A stretch of DNA of 64,000 nucleotides, taken from Janthinobacterium agaricidamnosum NBRC 102515 = DSM 9628. GTDB lineage: Bacteria; Pseudomonadota; Gammaproteobacteria; Burkholderiales; Burkholderiaceae_D. The position numbers and the translations under genes were made by a program. Where the stretch lies: the NCBI RefSeq assembly GCF_000723165.1, contig NZ_HG322949.1:5054783-5118782 (forward strand), in the 5' to 3' direction. Positions 18,475 to 27,476 of this stretch are shown here, piece by piece. Positions within the stretch are counted from its first letter, which is position 1; every line of letters begins with the position of its first letter. The notes beneath the pieces are model-generated. The model saw only the letters and a list, made by a program, of their open reading frames with translations. It made no database searches and was not told the origin of the DNA.

Positions 18475-19704
18475 TCAGGCCAGTTTCCCCAGGGCGTGGG
18501 AAATCAGGCGGCGCTTCAATACAGGTAATTTATCCAGCAAGTTTAATCCCAAATTGCGGACCACGCGCAGCGGCTCCAGATCGGCGCCGAACAGGCGCGC
18601 CAGACCGTCGGTGGCGATCTGCATCAGCAGCACGTCTTCCTTCCGCGCACGGGCGTAGCGGGCCAGCACGCGCGTGTCGCCGATGCCCCGATGGGATTCG
18701 CGCCGGGTGACGGTCTGGATCAGTTGCGCGACGTCGGCAAAGCCGAGGTTCATGCCGTGGCCAGCCAGCGGATGCACCACGTGCGCCGCATCGCCGACCA
18801 ATGCCACGCGCGGGCCGACCAGCGCATGGGGACGCATCAGGGAGAGGGGAAAAGCGCGCACCAGTTCCGGCAGCAACGGCGTCAGCGCGCCCAGCGTATC
18901 GCCGCAAAACACGGCCAGCCGGTGCGCCAGCTGCTGCGCCGATTCGCGCAGCAAGGTCTCGGCCAGCACCTCCGGCGCCGACCAGACCAGCGACACTTGA
19001 TTGTCCGGCAGCGGCAGCAAGGCGATGACGCCTTCGGCGCCGGCAAACCATTGATGTGCCGCGCCATGGTGCGGCTTTTCGCAGCTGAAGTTGGCGACCA
19101 CGCCGCGCTGGCCATACGAGCGGTAATCGTAGCCGATGTCGCACTGGCCGCGCACCCACGATTGCGCGCCGTCGGCGCCGACCACCAGCGACGCCGTCAC
19201 CGCATCGCCGCTATCCAGGTGGACCGTGGCCTGTTCATCACCGTTTTCAAGGCGCTGCGCCCGGCCTTGCACCAGGTTGACGTTTTGCGCGAACTTCAGC
19301 GCGGCGTCCAATGCCTGGTTCAGGTTGCGGTCTTCGACGATCCAGGCCAGCGTGCCGACATGGGCGCCATACGCGTCGAAACCGAGGCCGCCGGCTTGCG
19401 CGCCGTCGCCATGGACCAGCATCGCATCGACCGGCTGCAGACGGGCCGCGTCGAGCGCGCCCCATACCTTCAGCGACGACAGCAGATTGTGCGCGGTGTG
19501 ATTCAGCGCGAACACCCGCACATCCCAGCCCGGGACGGCGGGCGCCGGCGATGGCGGCGAGGCGGGACTGAGCAAGGTGACGCTCTGGCCAGCCTGGGCG
19601 AACGCCAGCGCGGTGGTTTTTGCGATGGCGCCGTTGCCAACGATGCAAACGTCGCTGTGACTATGCATGAAGCGCCGCATGGTTGGGGATGATGGACTGT
19701 TCAT
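18475..19704 (-). CDS. UbiH/UbiF-family FAD-dependent hydroxylase
   Basis: 409 residues. The FAD dinucleotide motif is CIVGNGAIAKTTALAFAQAGQSV. The second motif is VALVGDAAHVVHPLAGHGMNLGFADVAQL, the diagnostic UbiH/VisC segment with GD for FAD binding. A central DGAQSWVRGQCDI segment is also typical of the family. It should hydroxylate a ring position in ubiquinone biosynthesis. Which ring carbon (UbiH, UbiF or UbiI) cannot be told here. Genomic pairing with dsbC fits a conserved local order. The N-terminus has several candidate starts; the longest is given. Confidence 0.88.
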   Translation of the reverse strand: MNSPSSPTMRRFMHSHSDVCIVGNGAIAKTTALAFAQAGQSVTLLSPASPPSPAPAVPGWDVRVFALNHTAHNLLSSLKVWGALDAARLQPVDAMLVHGDGAQAGGLGFDAYGAHVGTLAWIVEDRNLNQALDAALKFAQNVNLVQGRAQRLENGDEQATVHLDSGDAVTASLVVGADGAQSWVRGQCDIGYDYRSYGQRGVVANFSCEKPHHGAAHQWFAGAEGVIALLPLPDNQVSLVWSAPEVLAETLLRESAQQLAHRLAVFCGDTLGALTPLLPELVRAFPLSLMRPHALVGPRVALVGDAAHVVHPLAGHGMNLGFADVAQLIQTVTRRESHRGIGDTRVLARYARARKEDVLLMQIATDGLARLFGADLEPLRVVRNLGLNLLDKLPVLKRRLISHALGKLA

Positions 19705-19852
19705 CCGACCATTATAGCGTTTGCGGGCAAAATGCTGCGGCAGCCGCCTTGCTTTCCTGGTAAGTTAGCGGGCCGGCAGCGCCGCATGAAAATCCGGCCA
19801 GACAAATGCGGCGACTTCCCGCATCGTCTTGCTCAACGTCTTGTGCATGGCA

Positions 19853-20662
19853 TTAATCCCACACTGGCGCCAAGCCGTCCGGATTGACCAGGCGGTCATT
19901 CGCGTCCAGCGCCGCGATACGCGCCATTTCGTCGGCGCTCAAGACGATACGCGGCAGGTGGAAATTACTTTCCAGGTTAGCCCGCCTGGTCGACGACGGG
20001 ATCGCCGCAAAACCTTGCTGCAGCGACCAGACCAGGGCGACTTGCGCCGGCGTCACTTGGTGCGCGGCCGCGATCCGCAGCATCACCGGATCGCTGATCA
20101 CCTTGCCGTAGGCCAGCGGCATGTACGCGGTGACATGGATGCCCTGGCTGCGCACGAAATCGACCACCTTGCGGTTTTGCAGGAAAGGATGGATTTCCAC
20201 TTGCTGGGTGGCGATTTGCGCCGCGCCGACGGTATCGATCGCCTGCTTCAATTGCGCATTAGTAAAGTTCGACACGCCGATCAGTTTGGTCAAGCCTTGC
20301 GCCTTGGCTTCGGCCAGCGCCGCCATGTATTCGGCGACCGGGATGGCGTCCTTCGGCGACGGCCAGTGGATCAGCGTCAAGTCCAGCTGTTCCAGGCGCA
20401 GCTTGTGCAGACTATCTTTCAGGCTGGGAATCAGCTTGTCGCGCTGCAAATTCTCGATCCATATCTTGGTCGTGACAAACAATTCGCTGCGGGCCACGCC
20501 GGATTCGGCGATGGCCTGGCCGACTTCAGCTTCATTGCCATAAATTTGTGCCGTGTCGATATGGCGGTAGCCGACCTCGATGCCGTTCCTGACCGAATCG
20601 ATGACGACCTGGCCTTGCAGGCGGAAAGTGCCGAGGCCGATAGCAGGAATAGTGCTGCTCAT
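19853..20662 (-). CDS. Aldo/keto reductase (2,5-diketogluconate reductase type)
   Basis: 269-residue NADPH-dependent reductase. The start at 20662 follows AAAGGATTACATC; the upstream in-frame extension is not needed. Catalytic tetrad: [18 protein letters not shown] (Asp, Tyr), LFVTTKIW (Lys) and LTLIHWPSP (His). NADP-binding C-terminal segment: [13 protein letters not shown]. DkgB-like length and sequence. Substrate class: small aldehydes or keto sugars. Single gene, with tRNA-Phe upstream on the other strand. Confidence 0.93.
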   Translation of the reverse strand: MSSTIPAIGLGTFRLQGQVVIDSVRNGIEVGYRHIDTAQIYGNEAEVGQAIAESGVARSELFVTTKIWIENLQRDKLIPSLKDSLHKLRLEQLDLTLIHWPSPKDAIPVAEYMAALAEAKAQGLTKLIGVSNFTNAQLKQAIDTVGAAQIATQQVEIHPFLQNRKVVDFVRSQGIHVTAYMPLAYGKVISDPVMLRIAAAHQVTPAQVALVWSLQQGFAAIPSSTRRANLESNFHLPRIVLSADEMARIAALDANDRLVNPDGLAPVWD

Positions 20663-20852
20663 GATGTAATCCTTTGGAGAAGAGGAATGACAAGGGTTCA
20701 TGCCTGCCGACGCCGCTCTGTACGCGGTGCGGCAAGCCCATGAACAACACTATGCGCCGATAATTTGTTGAAAAAAATACTCGTGCGATCAAATAATATT
20801 TGAGTGAGGAGCAAGAATTTAGCCGCTGAACAGGAAAATTCCTACCCTGCCC

Positions 20853-20880
20853 TTGCAATTCGATTTTGGTCTGCTATAAT
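20853..20880 (+). promoter_or_regulatory. tRNA-Phe promoter
   Basis: TTGCAA (20853-20858), a 16-bp spacer and a perfect TATAAT (20875-20880), ending 10 bp before the tRNA. The same CTGCTATAATT string precedes the second tRNA-Phe at 35272-35282. Confidence 0.75.
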
Positions 20881-20890
20881 TCGCCACCTT

Positions 20891-20966
20891 GGCCTGGTAG
20901 CTCAGTCGGTAGAGCAGAGGATTGAAAATCCTTGTGTCGGTGGTTCGATTCCGCCCCGGGCCACCA
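20891..20966 (+). tRNA. tRNA-Phe (GAA)
   Basis: 76-nt cloverleaf with encoded CCA. The acceptor stem is GGCCTGG/CCGGGCC, with one G-T pair. The anticodon stem-loop is GGATT-GAA-AATCC, the T-loop GGTTCGATTCC. The sequence is identical to the copy at 35292-35367. Confidence 0.98.
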
Positions 20967-20983
20967 AGAACAGTGTCAAACAG

Positions 20984-21010
20984 AACGCCAACCGATGCCG
21001 GTTGGCGTTT
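20984..21010 (+). terminator. Rho-independent terminator after tRNA-Phe
   Basis: AACGCCAACC (20984-20993) and GGTTGGCGTT (21000-21009) form a 10-bp stem with a 6-nt loop, followed by TTTC. It is placed 18 bp after the tRNA. Confidence 0.8.
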
Positions 21011-21097
21011 TCGCTTCTGAAATCAGAAGTTCTCATACGGGTCTCTTTCCGATTTTTCGTTCCCCGTGTTCAGTCAGCGACCGGTTCGAAACGCAGC

Positions 21098-21820
21098 TCA
21101 GCCCACATCGACCTCGTGGACGTGGATGGATACCAGTACTCGCTCCAGAATCGGTTTGTTATCGGCGCCAATCGAATACACACGCCGGTTGGTAGGAAAC
21201 ACCATACCGCCGAACGACTTATGCTCGTCCGAATAATGGGCGCTAGTCGTACCGCTACCAATGATGTCGACACGGTAGTCGTTACGCCGCAGCAAACCTT
21301 TTGAATCGTAGTAAAACACTTGCTCACTGCAGTGCGCATGGATCTCAGCCGGGAAGGTAACTTTAAGGCGGCGCCAGATTTCTCCATTCTCATCCCAAGG
21401 TTCAATCTCTTGCGCGTGGAAACCTGGGTAAGCAAACAGGTAGGGGGCCGTGAGATATCCCCACATCGCATAGCCGCTGAAATAGGCCAGGTGCAGCGCG
21501 TCCCAGGGAGTCTGAATACTGTGGCCTTCAAACGCCTGGCGGGGTGAACCGCGCTGTTCGATAATATTTCCGTCCGTTGCCACGATGGCGACGCGATCCG
21601 GCTCCACCAGAATGTGCTGGCCCAGGTTACCAAAAGGTGAAAATTCGATGTGCTGACGACGCGGATTGATGACAACGTTCGCATCAGTGAAGACGCCAGG
21701 CCAGCCTTTCAGGTGCCAGATGCCGCCGCCGATCGAAACATGTGCGTTCAGTTTAGTAACCTTTTGCCACCGCTCCCAGCCCCCATGAGCCTTGATGACT
21801 GTCTTTAGAAGATTGTCCAT
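21098..21820 (-). CDS. Hypothetical protein, divergent from HxlR regulator
   Basis: 240 residues, start at 21820 behind AAAGGAATTTTCAT. No signal peptide and no membrane segment. The sequence is rich in aromatic residues and beta-strand-like stretches (HVSIGGGIWHLKG, VFYYDSKGLLRRNDYRVDIIG, SFGGMVFPTNRRVYSI). The layout resembles outer-membrane-lipoprotein-sorting or lipocalin-like sheets, but I do not recognise a family with confidence. Third positions look less GC-rich than in neighbours, which may mean it was acquired. It is divergently arranged with the HxlR regulator over 110 bp, which is probably its regulator. Confidence 0.75.
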   Translation of the reverse strand: MDNLLKTVIKAHGGWERWQKVTKLNAHVSIGGGIWHLKGWPGVFTDANVVINPRRQHIEFSPFGNLGQHILVEPDRVAIVATDGNIIEQRGSPRQAFEGHSIQTPWDALHLAYFSGYAMWGYLTAPYLFAYPGFHAQEIEPWDENGEIWRRLKVTFPAEIHAHCSEQVFYYDSKGLLRRNDYRVDIIGSGTTSAHYSDEHKSFGGMVFPTNRRVYSIGADNKPILERVLVSIHVHEVDVG

Positions 21821-21930
21821 ATGAAAATTCCTTTCAAATCGTATTGGTTTATCTTTGCAACCATTCGACAATTTAGAGCAAATGGTTTAAATTTGCAACT
21901 TCAAGATTCGATAGAGTTGGGAGATGCGCA

Positions 21931-22383
21931 ATGAAGGGAAAGAGGATCGACCTCACGGAGGCGAACTGCGGCATTGCTCGCTCACTGCAGATCATTGGCG
22001 ATTGGTGGTCGCTGTTGATACTGCGCGAGGCCTTTAGCGGCAAGGAGCGCTTTAGCGAGTTTCAGAAAAGCCTAGGGCTGGCGAAGAACATCCTTTCGTC
22101 CCGGCTGAAGAAGCTCGTCGACGCAGGCATTTTCGCAACGGTGCAGGATGCCGGCATGTCCACGCGCAGCCGCTATGTCATGACAAGCAAGGGCGAAGAG
22201 CTCTATATTGTCTTAATTGCCTTGTGGCAGTGGGGCGAACGGAACTGTTTTGAAGCGGATGAATTGCAGTATGCAATGGTGGACCGCGACCAACAGCTTC
22301 CGCTTACCCAGCTGGAATTGCATGCGCAGGATGGCCGCCCCCTGGGGCCACGCGACTTTCGCACGGTGACCAAGGGTTGTTAA
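21931..22383 (+). CDS. HxlR family transcriptional regulator
   Basis: 150-residue winged-helix regulator. The HxlR core is visible: CGIARSLQIIGDWWSLLILREAFSGKERFSEFQKSLGLAKNILSSRLKKLVDAGI, followed by the wing (MSTRSRYVMTSKGEEL). An early Cys (residue 10) is in the position used for redox or aldehyde sensing in some HxlR proteins. The start is ATG 21931; the upstream sequence is AT-rich. It most likely controls the divergent hypothetical gene. Confidence 0.92.
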   Translation: MKGKRIDLTEANCGIARSLQIIGDWWSLLILREAFSGKERFSEFQKSLGLAKNILSSRLKKLVDAGIFATVQDAGMSTRSRYVMTSKGEELYIVLIALWQWGERNCFEADELQYAMVDRDQQLPLTQLELHAQDGRPLGPRDFRTVTKGC

Positions 22384-22445
22384 ACCTCAGGCCGGCTTTG
22401 CGGCTTGGCTTTTGTGCGTGTGGCATAGCGTCCATTCCAGCAAGT

Positions 22446-23048
22446 TCATGCCAGCTTGCCGCCACCACGTCCCAGCGACTTACTGGCCGCCATCGACACC
22501 ACCCGGCTGCGCTTGGCAACCGCGCCCCGCCCGCTTGACACCGCTCCGCGCCACCTGGCCCGCGCTTGCTGGCCAGTAAAGGGCACCGGCGCAAGCGCAT
22601 GCCGGCGCGGCGCCTGCATCGGCACATCCGCATATTCCGCGCCATACTCCGGCACAGGCAGCGCCGCCGGCCGCACCTTGAACAGTTCCGCCTGCAAATC
22701 GATGCCAGCCTCATGGGCAGACGACAGGTAATTGTCCGGCAATGCCTCTTTCACGCTGTCGAGCGCCGCATCGACGCCGGCCTGCAATTGCCCCGCATGC
22801 TGGCGCACGGTGCGGTCAACCATGTTTTGCACATTGGCCACTTCCTGTTCGATATCGCCCTTCATCTTGCGCAATTCGTCGAGCTTGATTTGCTCGGCGA
22901 CTTCCGCCTGCACGCTATGGAGGTAGCGCTGCGCGCGCCCCAGCAGCGTGCCCAGGGTACGCGCGACACGGGGCAGCCGCTCGGGACCGAGCACCACCAG
23001 CGCCACCGTGCCGATGACGGCCATTTTGGAAATGTCGAAGTCAAACAT
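22446..23048 (-). CDS. tatB: Sec-independent translocase protein TatB
   Basis: 200 residues. One N-terminal transmembrane helix (KMAVIGTVALVVLG), the Glu-Arg-Leu-Pro hinge (PERLPRVARTLGTLLGRAQRYL) and a long amphipathic and charged helix identify TatB. The C-terminal ~90 residues are Ala/Arg/Pro-rich and poorly conserved. It binds twin-arginine precursors together with TatC. It lies 46 bp downstream of tatA on the same strand. The gene that follows is a convergent HxlR regulator, so tatC is not in its usual place. Confidence 0.93.
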   Translation of the reverse strand: MFDFDISKMAVIGTVALVVLGPERLPRVARTLGTLLGRAQRYLHSVQAEVAEQIKLDELRKMKGDIEQEVANVQNMVDRTVRQHAGQLQAGVDAALDSVKEALPDNYLSSAHEAGIDLQAELFKVRPAALPVPEYGAEYADVPMQAPRRHALAPVPFTGQQARARWRGAVSSGRGAVAKRSRVVSMAASKSLGRGGGKLA

Positions 23049-23094
23049 GACTCCCCTCCCTTCAAATTATTGCGGTATCAATCCTGTGCAGGCG

Positions 23095-23340
23095 TCACTG
23101 TTTCGGCGCGGCGTGGACATCCTGCGCATCGATCAGCGCGGCAGCCGGCTTCACATTGGCGCCATTGGCAATATTTGCGGCGCTATCGGCTGGCGCCGGG
23201 TCGGTTTCGCGCATGCCATCCTTGAAACCCTTGATCGCTCCGCCAAGGTCGGCGCCAAAGCTGCTGATCTTCTTGGTGCCGAAAACCAGCGCGACGATTA
23301 CCAGGACTATCACCCAGTGCATAGTGCTAAAGCTACCCAT
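23095..23340 (-). CDS. tatA: Sec-independent translocase protein TatA
   Basis: 81 residues, start at 23340 (MGSFSTMHW) with AAAGGAGATGGACC upstream. A single transmembrane helix ([14 protein letters not shown]) is followed by the [24 protein letters not shown] amphipathic helix with the typical F-G and G-G-A-I-K-G-F-K pattern. The acidic, Ala-rich tail is variable. It forms the oligomeric pore component of Tat export. Operon with tatB. Divergent from the Tat-signal oxalate decarboxylase gene. Confidence 0.94.
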   Translation of the reverse strand: MGSFSTMHWVIVLVIVALVFGTKKISSFGADLGGAIKGFKDGMRETDPAPADSAANIANGANVKPAAALIDAQDVHAAPKQ

Positions 23341-23636
23341 GGTCCATCTCCTTTTCATGTATCAGAATAATTAACTTGGCAATAAGTTGCTCGAAGTTAT
23401 GCGCTGATCTTAACGACATTGGCAGGCGCCGTGTATCAGAGCTTCTTATGGTTTCCCCAAAGAAATACTGAATATGCGTTTGGGCCGCCCGGCCCTACGA
23501 TTCACGGACTGGAGCGGCTGGCGATATCCACGGTATCCCACGGTACCGGCCACGCCGGCTCCTGCTCATACCTGCGTCATCCAGGGTTCACCCTGACCAG
23601 CGGGGATTTTCGTAAGACCATTTAGGAGAAGCAACC

Positions 23637-24893
23637 ATGACTGACATGAAACGTCGCAGCGTCCTCGCCGGCGCGGCCGCCGGAGCCGCCGCACTCGGTG
23701 CAACGGTGGCTGCCAAGGCGGCCGAATTCGGCAACCCGGACCGTCCGCCGCAAGGCGCGATCAATTCGACCCCGATCGCCAATGCCGAACCCGGCCCGCA
23801 AAACCCGCAACTGCGAGACGTCCTGCCATCGTTCAACAATCCGCCGCCAACCGACGTCGGCGGCATGCCGATTCCATGGGCCTCGTTCAACCTGGCGCAC
23901 AAGCGTATCCAGGATGGCGGCTGGGCGCGCGAAGTGACCACCAAGGCGTTCCCGGTATCGAAGGATATCGCCGGCGTCAACATGCGTCTCGGACCTGGCG
24001 GCGTGCGCGAATTGCACTGGCATCAGCAAGCCGAATGGGCCATGATGGTCAGCGGCGAAGTGCGCATCACCACCATCGACAGCAAGGGCCGCGCCGAAGT
24101 CTCCGACGTGCAAGCCGGCGACATCTGGTACTTCCCGCCAGGCTTGCCGCACTCGCTGCAAGGCCTGGGGCCGAATGGCGGCGAATTCATCCTGGCGTTC
24201 GACAATGGCGCGGCCGGCGAATTCAATACGCTGATGGTGTCCGACTGGATGGCCCATACGCCACCGGAAATCCTGGCGCAAAACTTCGGCGTCCCGGCCG
24301 ACAAGTTCAAGAACATCCCGCTCGATCAATTGTGGATTTACCAGGGCGCCAAGGCCGGCCCGCTGGCGGCCGAGCAAGCCTATGTCGCGTCGAAGGACGG
24401 CCGTCCGGACCATCCATTCATCTTCCGCATGGGTTCGATGACGCCGACGCTGGCCCAGCCGGGCGGCGAAGTGCGCATCGTCGACAGCAACAACTTCCCG
24501 ATTTCCAAAACCGTGGCGGCCGCGATGGTCACGCTGCGTCCGGGCGGCTTGCGCGAGATGCACTGGCATCCGGATGCGGATGAATGGCAGTACTTCATCC
24601 AGGGTACCGGCCGCATGACGGTGTTCAACAGCGGTCCGGCAGCGCAGACGGTCGACTTCAATCCGGGCGACGTCGGTTACGTCGAGAAGAACCTGGGCCA
24701 CTACATCAAGAATACCGGCACCACCGACCTGGTGTTCCTGGAACTGTTCAAGTCGGACCACTTCTCCGAAGTGACGCTGTCGCAGTGGCTGGCCAACACG
24801 CCGCGCCAACTGGTGCGCGAGCACCTGCGCGTCGACGACGCCACGCTCGATGTGATCCATAAATTGAAAAACCGCCGCGATGTAATCGCGTAA
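23637..24893 (+). CDS. Oxalate decarboxylase family bicupin, Tat-exported
   Basis: 418 residues with a twin-arginine signal (MKRRSVLAGAAAGAAALG). Two cupin domains each show the Mn-binding H-x-H-x(n)-E set: RELHWHQQAEWAMM (about residue 125) with GLPHSLQG, and REMHWHPDADEWQYF (about 305) with LGHYIKN. The lid segment reads GEFNT where Bacillus OxdC has SENST, keeping the glutamate linked to decarboxylase (rather than oxidase) activity. Expected reaction: oxalate to formate and CO2 in the periplasm, with Mn and O2. The start has TTAGGAGAAGCAACC upstream. Followed by an Nramp transporter gene. Confidence 0.92.
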   Translation: MTDMKRRSVLAGAAAGAAALGATVAAKAAEFGNPDRPPQGAINSTPIANAEPGPQNPQLRDVLPSFNNPPPTDVGGMPIPWASFNLAHKRIQDGGWAREVTTKAFPVSKDIAGVNMRLGPGGVRELHWHQQAEWAMMVSGEVRITTIDSKGRAEVSDVQAGDIWYFPPGLPHSLQGLGPNGGEFILAFDNGAAGEFNTLMVSDWMAHTPPEILAQNFGVPADKFKNIPLDQLWIYQGAKAGPLAAEQAYVASKDGRPDHPFIFRMGSMTPTLAQPGGEVRIVDSNNFPISKTVAAAMVTLRPGGLREMHWHPDADEWQYFIQGTGRMTVFNSGPAAQTVDFNPGDVGYVEKNLGHYIKNTGTTDLVFLELFKSDHFSEVTLSQWLANTPRQLVREHLRVDDATLDVIHKLKNRRDVIA

Positions 24894-24990
24894 GCGAAGC
24901 AGCACGCATGGCGCGCCGTGTGCAACCGTGCACGCGGCGCACTATCCAGTTTCAATCAATACCATCCAGCAGTCTGAAGGGACCCCTTCC

Positions 24991-26295
24991 ATGTTCGCAG
25001 CCATCAAACGCGGCGCCAGCTACGCGCTGTCCGAGGACGCCACCACCGACACCGTCGCGGCGATGCGCGACGCGCTCGACAACCAGCGCGGCAGCGTCCG
25101 CTCATTGCTGTCGTTCGCCGGTCCGGCGGTGGTGGCCTCGGTCGCTTACATGGACCCCGGCAATTTCGCCACCAATATCCAGGCCGGTTCGACCTATGGT
25201 TACGAACTGCTGTGGGTGGTGCTGCTATCGAGCCTGGTGGCCATGCTGTTCCAGGCGATGTCGGCAAAACTCGGCATCGTGACCGGCCGCAACCTGGCGG
25301 AAATCTGCCGCGACGAGTTTCCCCGTCCGCTGGTGATACTCATGTGGATCGGTTCCGAAATCGCCGCCATCGCGACCGACCTGGCCGAATTCATGGGCGG
25401 CGCGATCGGCATTTCGCTGTTGTTCGACCTGGCGATCGGCTGGGGCTTGCTGATCACCGGCATCATCACCTTCGGCATCCTGTCGCTCGATAAAAAAGGC
25501 TTTCGCCCGCTCGAAATCGTGATCGCGGCGCTGGTCGCCGTGATCGGCCTGAGCTACCTGGCCGAGCTGCTGATTGCGCCGCCGGACTGGCACGCCGCCA
25601 TTTTTCATACCTTCGTGCCGCATTTGCATGGCAACGATGCGCTGATGCTGGCCGTCAGCATCGTCGGCGCCACCATCATGCCGCACTCGATTTACCTGCA
25701 TTCGGGCCTGACCCAACACCGCGCAATGGCGCGCAACAACCAGCAGCGCCGCAAGCTGGTGCGGTTTTCGAACCGTGAAGTGGTGATCGCGCTGGGACTG
25801 GCGGGGCTGGTCAATATGGCGATGGTGGCCATGTCCGCCTCGGTGTTCAGCAAGACGGCGCCGGGCATCGCCGACATCGCCACCGCGTATCACACGCTGG
25901 CGCCCGCGCTGGGCGCCGGAGCGGCCGCCGTGTTTCTCATTTCGCTGCTGGCGTCGGGCATTTCCAGCTCGGTGGTCGGCACCATGGCCGGCCAAAATAT
26001 CATGCAGGGCTTTGTCGGCTTCAAGATACCCGTGCTGGTGCGCCGCCTGATCACGATGGTGCCGGCGGTGCTGGTGTGCATGATGACCAACCCGATGAAG
26101 GCGATGGTCGACAGCCAGATCATCCTCAGCATCATCTTGCCGATGCCGCTGATCGCGCTGGTGGTGCTGTCGTCGCGCCGCTCGGTGATGGGCCGTTTCA
26201 CCGCATGCCGCAAACTGACCGGCGCGGCGGTGATCGCCACCGCCGCGATTGTCGCGCTGAATTTAGCGCTTATCTGGCAGGCTCTGGCCGCGTAA
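24991..26295 (+). CDS. mntH: Nramp family Mn2+/divalent metal importer
   Basis: 434 residues, about 11 transmembrane helices. TM1 carries the metal-binding DPGN motif (ASVAYMDPGNFATNIQAGSTYGYELLW). TM6 carries TIMPHSIYLHSGL, matching the M-P-H metal site. Proton-coupled uptake of Mn2+ (or Fe2+) at the inner membrane is expected. The start at 24991 has AAGGGACC upstream; an in-frame longer reading frame exists but is not supported. It lies 97 bp after the oxalate decarboxylase gene on the same strand, a Mn enzyme next to a Mn importer. The 3' end overlaps the convergent LysR gene by 33 bp. Confidence 0.9.
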   Translation: MFAAIKRGASYALSEDATTDTVAAMRDALDNQRGSVRSLLSFAGPAVVASVAYMDPGNFATNIQAGSTYGYELLWVVLLSSLVAMLFQAMSAKLGIVTGRNLAEICRDEFPRPLVILMWIGSEIAAIATDLAEFMGGAIGISLLFDLAIGWGLLITGIITFGILSLDKKGFRPLEIVIAALVAVIGLSYLAELLIAPPDWHAAIFHTFVPHLHGNDALMLAVSIVGATIMPHSIYLHSGLTQHRAMARNNQQRRKLVRFSNREVVIALGLAGLVNMAMVAMSASVFSKTAPGIADIATAYHTLAPALGAGAAAVFLISLLASGISSSVVGTMAGQNIMQGFVGFKIPVLVRRLITMVPAVLVCMMTNPMKAMVDSQIILSIILPMPLIALVVLSSRRSVMGRFTACRKLTGAAVIATAAIVALNLALIWQALAA

Positions 26296-27315
26296 CGGCG
26301 CCGGCGGGCGCAGCGCGAGGTCGTAAGGGACGTCGCCGGCGCCGATCATGCCGCCTCCCAGGTCGTCGTCGTCATGCAGCGGCCGGTCCCTGCAAATACC
26401 TTCGATACCCGTGAAATGCGCCAGCCAGGCACCGGCCTCGGTCAACAGGAATTGCTGGAAATCGCGCGCCGCCGGCGGCAACGGACGGTCTGCGCGATGC
26501 ACCACATTCCAATGCCGCTTCAACGGAAAACCCTGCACGTCGAGCACCTTCAGCAGGCCGGCGCGCACTTCGGACTGCACCTCTTGCGCGGCCAGCAGGC
26601 TGATGCCCATGCCGGCAATCACCGATTGCTTGATCGCCTCGGCGCAGCCCAGCTCCATGAAACGGGGCGACGCTTCCTGGCTGCGGAACGTTTCGTCGGC
26701 GACGCCGCGGGTGTCGGTACCGCCCTCGCGCACGATCAGGCATTCGGACGCAATCCGCGCATACGCAATATTGTGTTCGAGGGCCAGCGGATGCGAGGCG
26801 GAAGCAACCAGTACGAAGGGATTGGCGCCGAACGGCCGTGCGGCGATGTTGGGGAATTCCGGCGGGTGCACCATCACGGCGAGATCGATCTGCTCGTCGC
26901 GCAGCATGGTCAGCAACTGATCGCGGCTGCGCACCTTCATGTCGAGATCGATGGTGGTCTTGCCTTGCATGAAAGAATGTATCAGGTGCGGAAAAAAATG
27001 GCTGCCCGAAGTAATCAGTCCCACCCGCAGGCGCTGGATGCCGCCAGCCATCAGGTCGGCCAGTGATTGTTCTGCGGCGTTCAGATCGGCAAGAATCACA
27101 CGACAGTGACGCAGGATCAGGCTGCCGCCCTCGGTCAGCGTTATCCGCTTGCCGTGATGCTGGAACAGCGGCAAGCCGGCCTGCCCTTCCATCTGCTTGA
27201 TCTGCATCGATACCGCTGGCTGGGTCAGGTGCAGATCCTCAGCCGCGCGGGAAAAACTCAGGTTGCGCGCCACACTTTCGAAAATCTTAATTTGGCGAAT
27301 TGTTATATGTTTCAT
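26263..27315 (-). CDS. LysR family transcriptional regulator (CbbR-like)
   Basis: 350 residues. The N-terminal winged helix MKHITIRQIKIFESVARNLSFSRAAEDLHLTQPAVSMQIKQME is typical of CbbR-like LysR proteins. The periplasmic-binding-like effector domain runs from about 90 to 295. The last ~45 residues (RPLHDDDDLGGG onward) are extra compared with the usual ~310 and overlap the mntH 3' end by 33 bp, so the original stop may have been lost. The ATG at 27315 is preferred. The target is unknown. The convergent position means control of the oxalate/mntH genes would be at a distance. Confidence 0.9.
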   Translation of the reverse strand: MKHITIRQIKIFESVARNLSFSRAAEDLHLTQPAVSMQIKQMEGQAGLPLFQHHGKRITLTEGGSLILRHCRVILADLNAAEQSLADLMAGGIQRLRVGLITSGSHFFPHLIHSFMQGKTTIDLDMKVRSRDQLLTMLRDEQIDLAVMVHPPEFPNIAARPFGANPFVLVASASHPLALEHNIAYARIASECLIVREGGTDTRGVADETFRSQEASPRFMELGCAEAIKQSVIAGMGISLLAAQEVQSEVRAGLLKVLDVQGFPLKRHWNVVHRADRPLPPAARDFQQFLLTEAGAWLAHFTGIEGICRDRPLHDDDDLGGGMIGAGDVPYDLALRPPAPLRGQSLPDKR

Positions 27316-27476
27316 ATGAAGCAGTGTCTCCCTTGACGAACCCAACAACGTCGACGAAAAGTTGGGGACTCACCAGCATGGCGTTCCTATCGTCTGCTGA
27401 ATCGAACTGTCCGGCCCCACTTGATCATATACGCGTTTAACAAACCACTTTGCACTCCAGCTCCCATCATCTTATT

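Noticed and set aside
23419..23625. 68-codon plus-strand frame before the oxalate decarboxylase gene
   Set aside because: Poor start context, no recognisable domain and odd composition; the stretch is better read as leader/intergenic DNA with a small GGTATCCCACGG-type local repeat.
26263..26295. Frameshift or fusion at the overlapping 3' ends of mntH and the LysR gene
   Set aside because: Both frames read cleanly to their stops; a 33-bp convergent overlap with a longer LysR tail explains the region without an error.
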